A stretch of DNA of 51,038 bases from Acidobacteriota bacterium (lineage in GTDB: Bacteria > Acidobacteriota > Holophagae > Acanthopleuribacterales > Acanthopleuribacteraceae). Of this stretch, positions 26,401-41,400 are shown piece by piece. The notes under the pieces were generated by a model. That model saw only the letters and a list, made by a program, of their open reading frames with translations, ran no database searches and was not told the origin of the DNA. Each line of letters begins with the position of its first letter. Position 1 is the first letter of the stretch. Made by a program: the position numbers and the translations under genes. The stretch covers positions 1 to 51,038 of the forward strand of contig JASJCB010000028.1 in NCBI GenBank assembly GCA_030066195.1. Direction: 5' to 3'.

Positions 26401-29400
26401 TCCTCGCGGCCTACGCGGTCCCGCGTGAACCCGGCGAGGCCCCGGAACACGAATTGCGCGACCGCCTGCGCGCCCATCTTCGCGACCGCCTGCCCGATTA
26501 CATGATTCCGACTGCTGTCGTCATCCTGCAGGGCCTGCCCCTGACTCCGACGGGCAAGGTGGACCGCCGGGCCCTGCCCGCGCCCGAACTGGTGGATTCC
26601 GAGGCCGTCCCGGTGGCGCCCAGAACCCCCGTGGAGGAACAACTGGCGCTGATTTTCAGCGAGTTGCTGGGCCTGGAACGCGTCAGCATCCACGCCAACT
26701 TCTTCGAGACGGGCGGCCACTCGCTCATGGCGGCGCGTCTGGTCTCGCGGGTGCGTCACTACTTCGGGGTAGACCTGCCCCTGCGCCTGCTCTTCGCCAA
26801 ACCTACCATTGAATTGCTTGCCGTTGAAATCGAAGCCCTGCGCGAAAAGCAGACAGCGCCCGAGTTACCGCCGATCACACCGCTGGAAAAGACCGATCCC
26901 TCCTTGCTTTCCTACGCCCAGGAGCGGCTGTGGTTCCTGGACCGCATGACGGCGCAGCAGGGGAGGAGAGACGATCCCGCCCGTGTGGCCTACAACATGC
27001 CCGGGGCCTTGCGTCTCCGCGGAAAACTGGACGTGCGCGCGATGGAACGGGTGTTGTCGCATATCCGCGAACGCCACGCCTCGCTACGGACGCGTTTTCC
27101 CGAGCCGGCAGGCGAACCGAGCCAGGTGGTCGACCCCCCGAGCGCGACCGCATTGAACACGGTCGACCTCTCGGCCTTTTCTTTCGAGGAACGGGAGTCG
27201 ACCGCCTCCTTCCTGGCTCGAACGGAAGCCGCTACGCCGTTCCACCTGACTGTCGGGCCCTTGTTTCGCGTCACACTCATGCGCCTGACCGCCGGGGAAT
27301 GGCTGCTGCTGCTGAATATGCACCACATCATTTCCGACGGTTGGTCCATGGGCGTGCTCATCCGCGAGGTGGTCGGTCTTTACGAGGCCGCGATCACCCA
27401 TCCCGAGGCCTCTCCCGCTAGATTGGATCACGAGGCGGTGCTGCCCGGCCTGCCCGTGCAGTATACCGATTTCGCGGCCTGGCAACGCGGCAGGTTACAG
27501 ACCGAGGCCATGCAAACCCGCCTGGACTGGTGGCGCACGCACCTGGAAGGCGCGCCCGAAATGTCCACCCTACCCACGGACCGCCCGCGTCCGGCCGTCC
27601 AATCCTACGCGGGTGATGTCCTGCGCTTCAAGCTGGAGCCGTCCCTAACCGAAGGTCTTAAAAAAATCGCCCGAGACAACGGGGCCACCCCCTTCATGGT
27701 TCTGGAAGCGATCTTCGCGCTGTTGTTGTCGCGTTACACCGGTGAGGAAGACATACTGGTAGGCACGCCCAACGCCAACCGCAACCACCGCGAGATCGAA
27801 TCCCTGATCGGCTTCTTCGTCAACACCCTGGTATTGCGTCATGACCTGAGCGGAGACATGAATTTCGAGCAACTACTGGCCCGCGTGCGCCGCACCGCCC
27901 TGGACGCCTACACCCACGGCGACGTGCCCTTCGAGCGCGTCGTGGAGGCTGTCAACCCGGACCGCGATCTCAGCCGGTCGCCCTTGTTCCAGGTCATGTT
28001 CATCCTGCAAAACGCACCCGAAGGCCAGTTGCAACTGCCCGGCCTTTCCATTACTCGGCAGGACCCGGAACGAACCGTCGCCAAATTCGATTTGACCCTG
28101 GAGATTACCGAGGGCCGGCAAGGCCTGAACGCGCTGTTTGAATACAACACCGATCTGTTCGACCGAGAAACCCTGGTGCGTATGGCTGATCACTATCTCA
28201 CCCTGTCGGCCTCCATCCTCTCAAAACCGGAGAGAGATGTGCGCGATTTGGACATGATGAGTGTCGACGAGCGCATCATGATGCTCTACGGCTTCAACGA
28301 AACCGAGCAAAAATACCGCGATGGCCAAAAACCGCTGCACTTACACTTCCTGGACCGCGCCGCGGCGACGCCGGACGTCATCGCGGTCCGCATGGCCGGC
28401 GGCCAATCCATGTCCTACGCCCAACTGGAACGCCGCACCGCAAACCTGGCGGCGCATCTCCAAAACCTGGGCGTGGGACCGGAAACCGTCGTCGGCCTGT
28501 GCATGGAGCGTTCCCTGGAAATGGTCGCGGGCATGCTTGCCGTCTTGCGCGCCGGAGCCGCCTACCTGCCGCTGGACCCGGAGTATCCCGCCGACCGCCT
28601 GGCCTTTATGGCCGAAGACGCCGGCGCGACCCTTGTGTCGGCCCATGAACCCACCCGGGAGATCGTGGAAGCCCTGCCCCTGGAAGCGGTGTTTTTGGAA
28701 TCGGACTTTCCGCCGGCATCGCCGGCGCCTGTACCGTTACATCCGGAAAACATCGCCTATGTCATCTACACTTCCGGCTCCACCGGCAAACCCAAGGGCG
28801 TGCCCAACACCCATCGCGGCATCGTCAACCGCTTGCTGTGGATGCAGGAAGCTTTTTCGCTGAACGACACCGATCGCATCCTGCAAAAAACGCCCTACAG
28901 TTTCGACGTATCCGTGTGGGAATTCTTCTGGCCCTACATCGGCGGCGCCCGCCTGGTCATCGCCCCTCCCGGCGAGCACAAGGAACCGGTCGCCCTGGCC
29001 CGAACCATGGTGACCGAGAGCATTACCACGGTCCACTTCGTACCCTCCATGTTGGCGGCTTTCCTGGACGCGGAGCCGCTGGACCTGGGCGCCCTGAAGC
29101 GAGTCATTTGCAGCGGCGAGGCCCTGCCGGCCGGCCTGGTTCGCGATTTCTACAAGCAACGAGCCGCGGTTAAAGCCGACGCCGAAGTATTCAACCTCTA
29201 CGGGCCCACTGAGGCCGCTGTCGACGTGACCTGGCAGCCCTGTCCGGCGGGTCGGCGGAGGACGGACATTCCCATCGGCACGCCGATCGCCAATATGATG
29301 ACCTATATTATCGATCGACGCGGCCGGCCCGTACCCGTGGGCGTCCCGGGCGAACTCTGTCTGGCCGGAATCGGTCTGGCGCGCGGTTACCTGAACCGAC

Positions 29401-32400
29401 CGGCCTTGACCGCGGAACGGTTCCAGCCGGACCGTTTTGCCCTCAGCGGCGGCGAACGCTTGTATCGCACCGGCGATCTGGCCAGGTTCCGCCCGGACGG
29501 CGCGATCCAATACCTGGGGCGTATCGACTTCCAGGTCAAGCTACGCGGTTTGCGCATCGAGCTGGGCGAGATCGAAGCGGCCCTTGCCGATCAGCCCCAA
29601 ATCAACCAGGCGGCCGTTACCCTGCACAAGGGTCAATTCCTGGTTGCCTATCTCACCCTTGCGGAACCCGGCGACCTCTACGAGAAAAGCACGCGAGAAG
29701 CCCTGGCGAAACGCCTGCCCGACTACATGGTGCCCATGCATTTCACGGTCCTGGAAGCTTTTCCCCAAAATGCCGCCGGCAAATTGGACCGGCGGCGACT
29801 GCCCGCGCCGGAACTCGGCGATCGTACGGGCGTCTATGTCGCACCGCGCAATTCCACCGAGGAGGTTTTGGCGCAACTATGGGTAGACGTGCTGAACGTG
29901 GAGCGCGTGGGCATTCACGACAATTTCTTCGACCTGGGCGGCCATTCCCTGCTGGCGACACGGGTTACCTCTCGCGTCTCGCGTATCTTCGGTATGGAAC
30001 TGCCCCTCGCCCGCCTCTTCGCCGCGCCTACCGTGGCTCAACTGGCGGCCTACATTGAAGCCGGCGGCTCGGAGGGCCTGGAATTGCCCCCCCTGGTTCC
30101 GGTTCACCGCGAAAGTGACCGCCTGCCGCTGTCTTTTGCTCAACGCAGGCTGTGGTTCCTGGACGAGTTGGAGGAAGAAGGCAGCGCCTTCTACAACATG
30201 GCGGCCGACATGCGCCTGCGCGGTCCGTTGGACCTGCAACTGGTGCAACGCTGCCTGGCCGAAATCTACCACCGCCACGAGAGCCTGCGCGCCAACTTCA
30301 TCTCGGAAAACGGCGAACCGGCCGTGGTCATCCAACCGCCCCGTGCGCCGGCGCTGCTCGCCTTCGATCTCAGCGCCCTGCCGGAGGACGAGCGCCTGGA
30401 GCGGGGTTACGCGATTGCCGCCGCCCGCCTGGCCGAACCCTTCAACCTGAGCAGCGGCGCCTTGATGCGCACTGCCGTGGTTCGTTTGGATCGGGACGAT
30501 CACCTGATCCTGATCACCACCCACCACATCGTCTCCGACGGTTGGTCCAGCGGCGTCATCACCCGCGAGTTTTCCTCGCTATACGAGGCATGGGTTCAGG
30601 GAGAACCTTCCTCGTTGACGCCGCTGCCCGTTCAGTATTCCGACTTCGCCGTGTGGCAGCAACAATGGCTGCGCGGCGCCGAGTTGGATCGCCAGGTGAA
30701 TTGGTGGAAAGAGAAACTGAAAGGTTACGGCCAGGTGCTGGAACTGCCCACCGACAGGCCGCGTCCGGCGGTGGAAACCTTCAAGGGCAGCAATATTCCC
30801 GGCGCCTTCAGCCCTGAACTAAGTGCCTCGCTCCACGAGCTCGCCAAACGGGAACACGCCTCGCTGTTCATGACCATCATGAGCGCCTTCAACATGGTTC
30901 TGGGTCGCTATGCTCGCCAGGACGATATTGCCGTGGGAACGCCCATCGCCAACCGCAAGACGGAGGTTCTGGAGCAACTGATCGGCTTCTTCGCCAACAC
31001 CCTGGTCATGCGTACGGACCTCAGCGGCGCGCCTACCTTCCGGCAGTTGATCGGCCGCGTCAAGCAAACCGCCCTGGAAGCCTACGCCCATCAAGACCTG
31101 CCGTTCGAAACCCTGGTCGAGGCCATGGAAGTCCGTCGCGACATGAGCCGAAGCCCCCTGTTCCAGGTCATGTTCGCCATGCAGAACCTACCGCGCGTCA
31201 CCACGCTTGCCCGCATGGTGGACGCCGAATTGATCACAGCGGACGCGGGCATCGCCAAGTTCGACCTGACCCTGTTCGCCTGGGAACACGGCGACCGTAT
31301 CGAATACGCCTTGGAATACAACACCGACCTGTTCGACAGATCCACGGCCGGGCGCTTTATCGGCCACCTGGAAAACATGCTGCATGCGGTCACCGCCGAT
31401 CCTGACCTGCCGATCACCGCCTACGACATGGTCAGCGATGAAGAACGCGCCCTGATTCTGGGCGAGTGGAACGATACCGCCGATCCCTATCCGTTAGAAC
31501 CCGGCTTCAAACAGATCATGGAGGCAACCGCCGCCGAAATCCCCACCGAGATTGCGGTGCGCGTGGGCGAAAAAACCTGGACCTACCGCCAATTGACCCG
31601 AGACGCCAACCGGCTGGCCCACTATTTGATCGCCCACGGCGTCGGCCCGGAAGTGGTCGTAGGCGTCATGCTGGAGCGCTCCTACGATATGGCCGTCGCC
31701 TTTCTGGCCGTGGTCAAAGCCGGCGCCGCCGTGGTCGCGCTGGACCCGGGTTACCCGCCCGAACGCCTGGCTTATGTGATTCGCGACGCCGCCCTGCCCG
31801 TTCTGCTGACCCAGCCGCGCTACCGGCACCTGGCTCCGGAAGAGGGCATCACCGTGCTGGACATGGAAACCGACCGGGATACGCTCAGCGATTTTTCGGC
31901 GGAGAACCCGGAGGCGCGTGTCCTGCCGGATAACCTGCTCTACGTTATCTACACCTCCGGTTCTACCGGCATGCCCAAGGGCGTGGGCGTTTCGCAACGG
32001 GCGCTGCTGAACCTGCTGACCTGGCAGAACCGGGCGACCACGCTTTCGGGCAAGGACTGCACCCTGCAATTCGCGGCTTTCGGCTTCTGCGTCAGCTTCC
32101 AGGAAATGCTGTCCACCTGGATGTCCGGCGGTCAACTGGTCATCGCTACCGAGGCGGAACGCCAGGATATGGAACTGCTGCTGGACTATGTGGCGGATAC
32201 GGGTATCGAGCGGCTGCACCTGCCGTTTGCGGCCCTGAAACAGCTGTCCATGCAAGCCCTGGACACCGATCGCCTGCCGGCTGACCTGCGCGAGGTAATC
32301 ACCGCCGGCGAGCAGCTTCAGGTAACCGACGCGGTTCGGTCCCTGTTCCACCGCCTGGACGGCTGCCGCCTGCACAACCAATACGGTTCTTCCGAAACCC

Positions 32401-35400
32401 ACGTCGTCACCGCGCTCACCCTGGAAGGCAACCCGGACCTCTGGCCCAAACTACCCTCGGCCGGCTTTCCCGTGGCCAACGCCCGGATCTATTTGCTGGA
32501 CGACCAATTGCGTCCGACGCCCGTGGGCGTGCCGGGTGAACTGTACGCGAGCGGTTGGTGCAATGCCCGGGGTTATATCAATCGCCCGGTCATGACCGCC
32601 GAGAAACTGATCCCCGATCCCTTCAGCGGGAACCCGGGTGAACGCCTCTATCGAACCGGCGACCTTGCCCGTTGGTTGGCCGACGGCCAGGTGCAGTACA
32701 TGGGCCGCGCCGATGAAATGGTGAAGGTGCGCGGCTATCGGGTGGAGCCGGGTGAAATCGAAACCACGCTACGATTGCATCCGACAGTGCGTGACACGGC
32801 TGTTTTGGCCCTGAAAGACGAAACCGGCGCCCATTACCTGGTTGCCTACGTGGTGGGCGAGGGCGCGGAGCCGGATTTCCGCGAACTGCGCAACTATCTG
32901 AAGGAGAAACTGCCGCCCTTCATGGTGCCCCAGGTCTTCATGGCCATGGACGTACTGCCCATCAACACCAACGGAAAACTGAACCGCGACGCCCTGCCGA
33001 AACCCAAGCCGAGCCGGGAATCGACCGGCGCGGACTACGTCGCGCCTCAAACGCAAGCCGAGCGCGGTTTAACAAATATTATTGCCGAGATCCTGGGCTT
33101 GGAAAAGGTAGGCCGCCACGACGATTTCTTCGAATTGGGTGGGCACTCCCTTCTGGCCACCCAGGTGGTCAGCCGCATCCGCGACAAGTTCCGCTGCGAG
33201 TTGCCGCTCCGTGCGCTGTTCGAAGACAGTGAGATGGTGGCGTTGGCCCGACGTATCGAGGTGCTTGCCGGTCAGGACCCGCAAGACAAGGTTCCCCTGA
33301 TTCCTCGGGAAGAGCCGCCCGTGTTGTCCTTCTCGCAACAGCGCATGTGGTTCGTGGATCGCCTGGTTCAGGACAAGGCGCTGTACAACATGCCCGCCAC
33401 CCTGCACGTGGCGGGCCGACCCGATATGGCGTTGTTGGAGCGGGCCGTGACCTTGCTTTCCGAGCGGCATGCGGTGCTGCGCACCACCTTCGAAGAGGTC
33501 GACGGCGCGGCCGTGCCGAAAATCGGCGACCGGGCGTTGGCGCTCTTCCAAGTGGTCGACCTGTCCGGCATGAACCTGGTCGAAGATACCCTCTCGGACT
33601 TGTTGGAACTGGAAGCCGCCCGCGATTTCGACCTGAAGACGGGCCCGCTGCTGCGCGTCGTCTATTTCCGTCTCGGCGAAGAACGCGGCGTCTTGCAGAT
33701 CACCATGCACCACATCATTTCGGACGGTTGGTCCGTCGGCATCTTCATCCGCGAGTTGACGGCCGCCTATCGCCGAATGGCCGGTGGTGCGACCCCGGAG
33801 GAAACTCGCGTTTCGCTGCCGGCTCTGCCGATTCAGTATACCGACTACGCCGCATGGCAGCGGGATCACCTGAACGAGGGTTTGCTTGAAACCCAGTTGG
33901 CATTCTGGAAGGAGCGCCTGGCCGGCATCTCCGGTCCTTTGGAATTGCCCACCGATCGTCCGCGCCCGGCGGTGCAGACCTATTCCGGCCGCCGCTTGTT
34001 CTTCAACTGGAGTCGCGCCTGGGTCGGCGAATTGGAAGACCTGGCGAAAAGCCGGGGCGTGTCTATGTTCATGCTGCTGCAAACAGGTCTCGTTGCCCTG
34101 CTTTCCCGTTATACCGGCGCTGACGATATCCCGCTGGGAAGCCCGGTCGCCGGCAGGAACCGCGCCGAACTGGAAGACCTGATCGGCGTCTTCATCAATA
34201 CCCTGGTCTTGCGCAACGATGTCTCAGGCGATCCCACCTTCGCCGAGCTGCTGGATCGCGTGCGGCATACCGATTTGGACGCCTTCGCCAACCAGGACAT
34301 TCCTTTCGAACTGTTGGTGGACCGGCTCCACCCCGAGCGCAATCTCAGCGTGACGCCTTTCTTCCAGGTCATGCTCTCCATGGAAAACACCCCCGCGGAA
34401 GGCTTCCAGCTGCCCGGACTTACGATGACGCCCGACGCTACGGAGAAACAGGCCGCCCTGTTCGACCTGACCTTCATGTTGGCGGACCGGGCGGACGGCC
34501 TGTTCGGCACCATCACCTATAATCGCGACCTGTTCAACGAGGACACCGTCCAACGCATGGCCGATCACTGGCGCATCTTGTTGAACGGGGCCCTTGACGA
34601 GGCCGACCGGCGGGTTTCGCAGCTGCCCCTGATGTCCGCCGAAGAACGAGCCGCCGCTTTGCAAATGGGCCGGCCCGAAGCCGCTGCCTATCCGGCCGAA
34701 GCAACCGTCCAGCAACTGTTCGGCAAGCAGGCGGCGCTAACGCCCGATCGGCCGGCGGTGGTATGGCCCGGTCAAGATGATGTGACCTATGCGACATTGG
34801 AACGGGACGCCAATCGCCTGGCGAACCTGTTGGCGGCACACGGCGTCATCGCCGATGAACTGGTGGCCGTCTCTATTCCGCGCTCGCCGGCCCTGATTAC
34901 AGCTCTGACGGGCATCCTGAAAGCCGGCGGCGCCTACCTGCCGATCGATCACACCTACCCCGAGGAACGCATCGGCTTCATGTTGGAGGACGCGGCGGCA
35001 ACCAAGCTGGTCACCACGCCGGACATCCTGGCAAAACTGCCCGAGGCGGTCATCCGCAAACTGACGGTCGTCGAACTCACCGAGGCGGTCCCGGCTGATC
35101 AGCCCGAAACCATGCCCGTTACTCGGGTCAATGCCGACAACCTGGTTTATGTCAACTACACCTCCGGGTCCACGGGCAAGCCCAAGGGCGTGGCCACGGT
35201 GCATCGCGGCGTGACCCGACTTCTGTTCGGCCAGGACTTTGTGACCCTGAATGAAGACAGCGCCGTATTACAAGCGTCCACCGTTTCTTTCGACGGGGCT
35301 ACCTTCGAAATATGGGGCCCCCTGCTGCACGGCGGCCGAACCGTGCTTTCCCCCGAAGACTTTCCCACGACTGAGGGTTTAAGGCAGACCATTGCGTCGG

Positions 35401-38400
35401 CGGGCGTCAACACCATCTTTATGACCACATCCCTTTTCAATCAGGTCATCGATGAAGATCCGACCGTGTTTTCGGGTGTCGGCCAATTGATGGTGGGCGG
35501 TGAGGCGGCAAGCATCGAACGCTTTGCAGCCGCCCGGGAGAAATTGCCGAACCTGCGCCTCTCCAACGCCTACGGGCCTACCGAATCGACCACATTCGCT
35601 GTTTGTTATCCGCGGCCGGAGGCTGAACCGCCCAGACCCATGCCCATCGGTAACGTACTTAAAAACACCACCGCTTTTGTGTTGGACCGCAATTTGGCCC
35701 CACAACCGAGGGGCGTTCCGGGCATCCTCTACCTGGGCGGCGCCGGCCTGGCTCGCGGTTACCTCGATCGTCCGGGCCTGACCGCGGATCGTTTCGTGCC
35801 CAACCCGTTCGGCGACGGCGATCGACTCTACAACACCGGCGACCTGGTGCGCTTCTTGAAGGACGGCAGCATTCAATTCCTGGGCAGGGTAGATCATCAG
35901 GTCAAGATTCGCGGACACCGTATCGAGTTGGGAGAAATCGAGGTCGCCCTCACTCGCGCAAGTTTTGTCACCGGGGCCGTGGTTCTGGCACGCCGCCTGG
36001 ATCAGGTGGGCAAGGTACTGGTGGCCTACCTCACGCTGAAGAGCAACGCACCCGAGGATACGCCGACCGCCCTCAAAGATTTCCTGGGGAAAAACCTGCC
36101 GGCGTACATGGTGCCCAACATCATGATTCCGGTCGATCACTTCCCCTTGACCCCCAACGGCAAACTGGATACCCGCGCGTTACCGGAACCGGGTCGTGAA
36201 AACAGCACCGAAACCTATATCGAACCGGTCACGCCCCTGGAAAAAGCCCTGGCCGACATCTGGTCGCAAGTGCTGGGCCTGGACCGCATCGGGGTCATGG
36301 ATAATTTCTTCGATCTGGGCGGTCATTCGCTGCTCGCTACCCGGGTCGTTGCCATGATTGAACGCCGCCTGAACCGCACCGTACCGGTACAAACCGTTTT
36401 CGAGGCCGGAACCCTGGCCGAACTGGCGCAAACCCTGGAGAGCGAGGACCTGCCGGAAATCAAACTGCCGCCCGTCCAAGCGGCCGAACCGGAAGAGCGC
36501 GGTCGCCTCTCGTTTGCCCAACAACGCTTGTGGTTCCTGGACGCCATGCAGGGCAGCGGCCAAAAACAACTGGGTCCTGCCTACAATATTCCGGCAGCCC
36601 TCACCTTGACCGGCCCGCTGCGCCTGGACCTGTTGGAAGCCGCCCTTTCCGCCGTGCAACAACGCCAGGAATCTTTGCGCACGGGTTTCACCATGGAAAA
36701 CGGACAACCCAAACAGGTGATCAGTCCGCACTTACCCTGGACCTTGCCCCTGGTGGATCTATCCGGTCACGGCGTGGAGAAAGCGAGAGACCTCGCCCTT
36801 CAAGACGCAACCACCGTCTTCCAATTGACCCGCTCGAACCTATGGCGTGCCGCCCTGCTGCGCTTAACCCCCTGGAAACACTGTCTGCTGTTGAACCTGC
36901 ATCACATCATCGCCGACGGCTGGTCGGTCGATGTGTTGGTTGCCGAACTTGGCGCCATGTACAATGATTTCGTTACCCATGAGCGGGTGGACGAGGCTGC
37001 CATGGTCGCCGCATTACCGCCGCTGTCAGTGCATTACGCCGATTATTCAGCCTGGCAGCATCGTTGGTTGGAAGACCGTATCTTCCCGCGTCAGCTGGCC
37101 TATTGGACGCGGCAACTGGCGGGCTTCTCGGAACTGTTGAACCTGCCGACCTACCGGCCCCGACCCGCGGTACAGACCTTTGTGGGCGACATCTGCCGTT
37201 TCACCCTGGATGACCAAGATTCCGCCGCCTTCCCGGCCTATTGCAAGGCGCAAAACGCCACCGTCTTCATGGGCCTGCAAGCTCTGTTCGCCGCTTTGCT
37301 GGGCCGTTACGCTCGCATGGACGACGTGCTGGTGGGGACGCCGGTGGCCAACCGCAACCGTCCCGAGGTCGAGGGTTTGATCGGCTACTTTGCCAACACC
37401 CTGGTGCTGCGCAACGACCTGTCGGACAAGCCCGACTTCCGAACATTTCTCTCGCGGGTCAGGGACACGGTTCTGGCCGCTACCTCCAACCAGGATCTGC
37501 CCTTCGAACACCTGGTCAGCGCGCTTGATGTGCAGCGCTCGTTAAGCCACGCTCCGGTCATCCAGGTCATGTTCTCCTGCCGCATGGACGCCCCGCACCT
37601 GACCGGCTTGAGAGGCATCACCGTTGACGAATTGCCGGTTGCCAACGGCACCAGTAAGTTCGACCTGACCTTGAACCTGACCGTGGTGGACAATCGCATT
37701 CAGGGTGTCTTCGAATTCAATACCGACCTGTTCGAAGCAAGCTTCATCCAACGCATGGCTCGTCACTACCAGGTCCTCCTGGCCGCCGCGATCGAAGCAC
37801 CCGAAAAACCCCTGGCTGCGCACATCCTCCTGGATGAAGACGAACGAACCCTGCTCCTGGAAACATTCGGCCGAGGCCCGAGGATCGAAACACCCGCGCT
37901 CTTCCTGCAACGGTTTGCCGATCGGGTGCAGGCGAGCCCGGACGCAACGGCCCTGGTTTTCGATCGGAACGGCGCAACCCAAAGCTTGACGTACAGCTGT
38001 CTCGACGAGGCCGCCGGTCGCCTGGCCGGGCGTTTGTCGGTGCTTGGCATCGGCCCGGAGTCCCTGGTGGGCATCCACCTGAAACGCGGGTCGGAAATGG
38101 TCACCGCGATGTTGGGCGCGATGATGGCTGGCGCCGCCTACCTGCCCTTGGATCCTTCCTACCCAGAAGACCGCATTGCCTACATGGTTCAAGACTCCGA
38201 GGCCGCGCTGGTCGTTACTGTATCCGACCTGGCGGATTCTCTGCCCAAAAACAAAGTGCTGTGCCTGGACCAACCCTCGGTTGAAAGCCGCGAACGACCC
38301 ACGCCAAACCTCCACGCCGAAAACCTTGCCTATGTCATTTACACTTCCGGGTCCACCGGGAAACCCAAGGGCACGCAACTCACCCACGGCGGTCTGGCCA

Positions 38401-41400
38401 ATATGATCCACCTGAACCCGATGGGTCTGAGCCCCGGGGACCGCATGCTCCAGTTCGCCGCTTATAGTTTCGACGCCAGCGTTTGGGACTTCTTCACGGC
38501 CCTCACCCACGGCGCGGCCCTGGTTCTCGCTCCCAAAGACCGTCTTCTGCCCGGGCCGACCCTGCAAGACCTGTTGCAACGGCAGTATATCCGCCATGCT
38601 TTGATCCTGCCGACCGCCCTGGCTTTATTGAATCCCGACGAATTGCCGGGTCTGAAAAACCTGGCCACCGGCGGCGAGGCCGTCTCGCGGGGTCTGGCCG
38701 CGACCTGGATGAAGAACCGCCGCTTCTTCAACTACTACGGGCCTACCGAGAACACGGTCATATCCAACACCATGCACTTGACTCGGGAGAATGTGACGCC
38801 GCCCATCGGCCCGCCCGTCGGCGACGCGGTCACCTATGCCTTGGACGAGGCCGGGCAGCCGACCCCCCTGGGCATGCCGGGCGAGCTTTATATCGGCGGG
38901 GCCGGTCTGTCGCGAGGTTACCTGAAGCGACCGGCGCTCACCGCCGAACGCTTTGTGCCCAACCCGTTTGCAACCGCCGACGAGGCCGGTTCCAGGCTCT
39001 ATCGCAGTGGTGATCTGGTCCGCCACAACGGCGACCCGCATCAACCCGGTTTCGTCTTCATGGGCCGCATCGATTCCCAGGTCAAACTGCGCGGCTTCCG
39101 CATCGAATTGGGCGAAATCGAAGCAGCCCTGGACAGCCATCCCAAGGTGAACCAGGCCACGGTCATCCTGAGACAGGAACCCGAGCCCATGTTGTTCGCC
39201 GCCGTCGCGCCCAAGGACGGCACCGAACCGGAAGAACTTTCCGAGGCCGGCTTGAAGATCTGGCTGAAAGCAAAAATGCCGGTATTCATGGTACCCGGCG
39301 CCATTCACCTGATGGAGCGACTGCCCCTAACCCCGGGCGGTAAGGTGGACCGTCGAGCCCTGGCCAAAATCCCCCTCACCGCCCAAGACGCGAATATCGC
39401 CTTCAGCCTGCCGCGAACCCCGGGTGAAAAGGCCCTGGCCGTTATCTGGTCCGAGGTGCTGGGCCGCGACCGGGTGGACCGCCACGATAACTTCTTCGAC
39501 CTGGGCGGGCACTCCCTCTCGGCCACCCGCGTGGTTTCCCGTATCGAACGCGACCTGAACCTCACGTTACCCGTTCAGGCCCTCTTCGAAGCGAAGACCC
39601 TGGCCGAACTTGCCGAGAACCTGGAAGGCGGCGCCCTGGAACGGCCGCTGTTGCCGCCCGTACAACCCGCAACGGGCGATGAGCGCACCCGTCTGTCCTT
39701 TGCCCAGCAGCGTTTGTGGTTCCTGGACCGCATGGAAAGCGACGGCAACAAACAGTTGGGACCCGCCTACAATATTCCCGCCGCCATGAGCCTGACCGGT
39801 CCCCTGCGCCTGGACCTGCTTGAAGCCGCCCTGTCCGCGGTGCAGCAGCGCCACGAGTCCCTGCGCACCGGCTTCGCCGTGCTTCGGGGACAACCCCGAC
39901 AAATGATCAGCCCCCACAAGGGCTTTGCCCTGCGTGTGGTCGATTTGTCCGACATCGGAGAGGAGGAGAGCGCTTTCCTGGTCCACGCCCTGGCCCGAGA
40001 CGATGCCGCCGCCGTGTTCCAACTGGATCGACCCAATCTCTGGCGCGCAACCCTGGTGCGCTCGGCCCCGCAAAAACACCATCTGTTGCTGAACTTCCAC
40101 CACATCATCGCCGACGGCTGGTCGGTGGATGTGTTGATTGCCGAACTGAGCGCCATGTACAGCGGTTTCGTCACTCAAAAACGCGACGATGCCGCGGACC
40201 TGACCGCAACCCTGGCTCCCTTGCCGGTTCAATACGCCGATTACGGCGCCTGGCAGCGTCTCCGCCAGGAGGAACGGGTCTTCCCGCAACAGATGACTTA
40301 CTGGACGGAAGAACTCGCGGACATCCCGGAACTGCTGACCCTGCCCACCAACCGGCCGCGTCCCTCCCTGCAAACCTTCAGCGGCGATGTCTGCACCTTC
40401 ACCATCGACAGCGAGACCGCGCGTCCCTTCCTGGCCTGGTGCCGCGACCGGAACGCCACGCCCTTCATGGGTCTACAGGCGCTTTACGCGTCACTGCTGG
40501 GCCGCTATGCCCGCATGGATGATGTCCTGGTAGGAACGCCGGTGGCCAACCGTAACCGCGCCGAGGTGGAGGGGTTGATCGGTTACTTCTCCAACACGCT
40601 GGTCCTGCGCACTGATTTGTCGGACCGGCCCGGCTTTGCGGACCTGTTGGCGCGAACGCGAACCAAGGTGTTGGCGGCGACGACGCACCAGGACCTGCCC
40701 TTCGAACGCCTGGTCGGCGCGCTACCCATCCAACGTTCCTTGAGCCATGCCCCGGTATTCCAGGTCATGTTCTCCTGCCGCGTGGGCGAGCCGCATCTGG
40801 AGGGCCTGACCGGCGTTTCCATAGAACCCATTGACGCGGCTAACGGCACCGCCAAGTTCGACCTGACCCTGAACCTGACCGTCGGCGGCCGCGGGCTGTT
40901 GGGGGTTTTCGAATACAACAACGACCTGTTCGACCAGGCCTACATCCAACGCATGATCGGCCATTACCGCCGCTTACTGGAAGCGGTCACCCGAACCCCG
41001 GAGAAACCGCTTGCCGAACACGACCTGCTGGATGATGCGGAACGTCAAGAGCTGTTGCAGAACCTGAGTCGCGGCGCGGTGACGGAGACGCCGGACCTCT
41101 TCCTGGAGTGCTTTACCGGTTGGGTTCAAACGCAACCCGACGCGTCGGCAGTGGTCTTCGATAACGGCACGACCGTACGCACCCTCACCTATGCTCAGTT
41201 GGACCGGTCGGCCGCAAGCATCGCGAGCCGACTGCAAGCTCGAGGTATCGGCCGCGAATCCCTGGTGGGCATCTACCTGCGACGGAGCCCCGAGATGGCG
41301 GCGGCCATGCTGGGGACCCTCATGGCCGGCGGCGCCTACGTGCCGCTGGATGTCAACTACCCGATCGACCGCATCGAATATATGATCGAGGATTCGGGCC

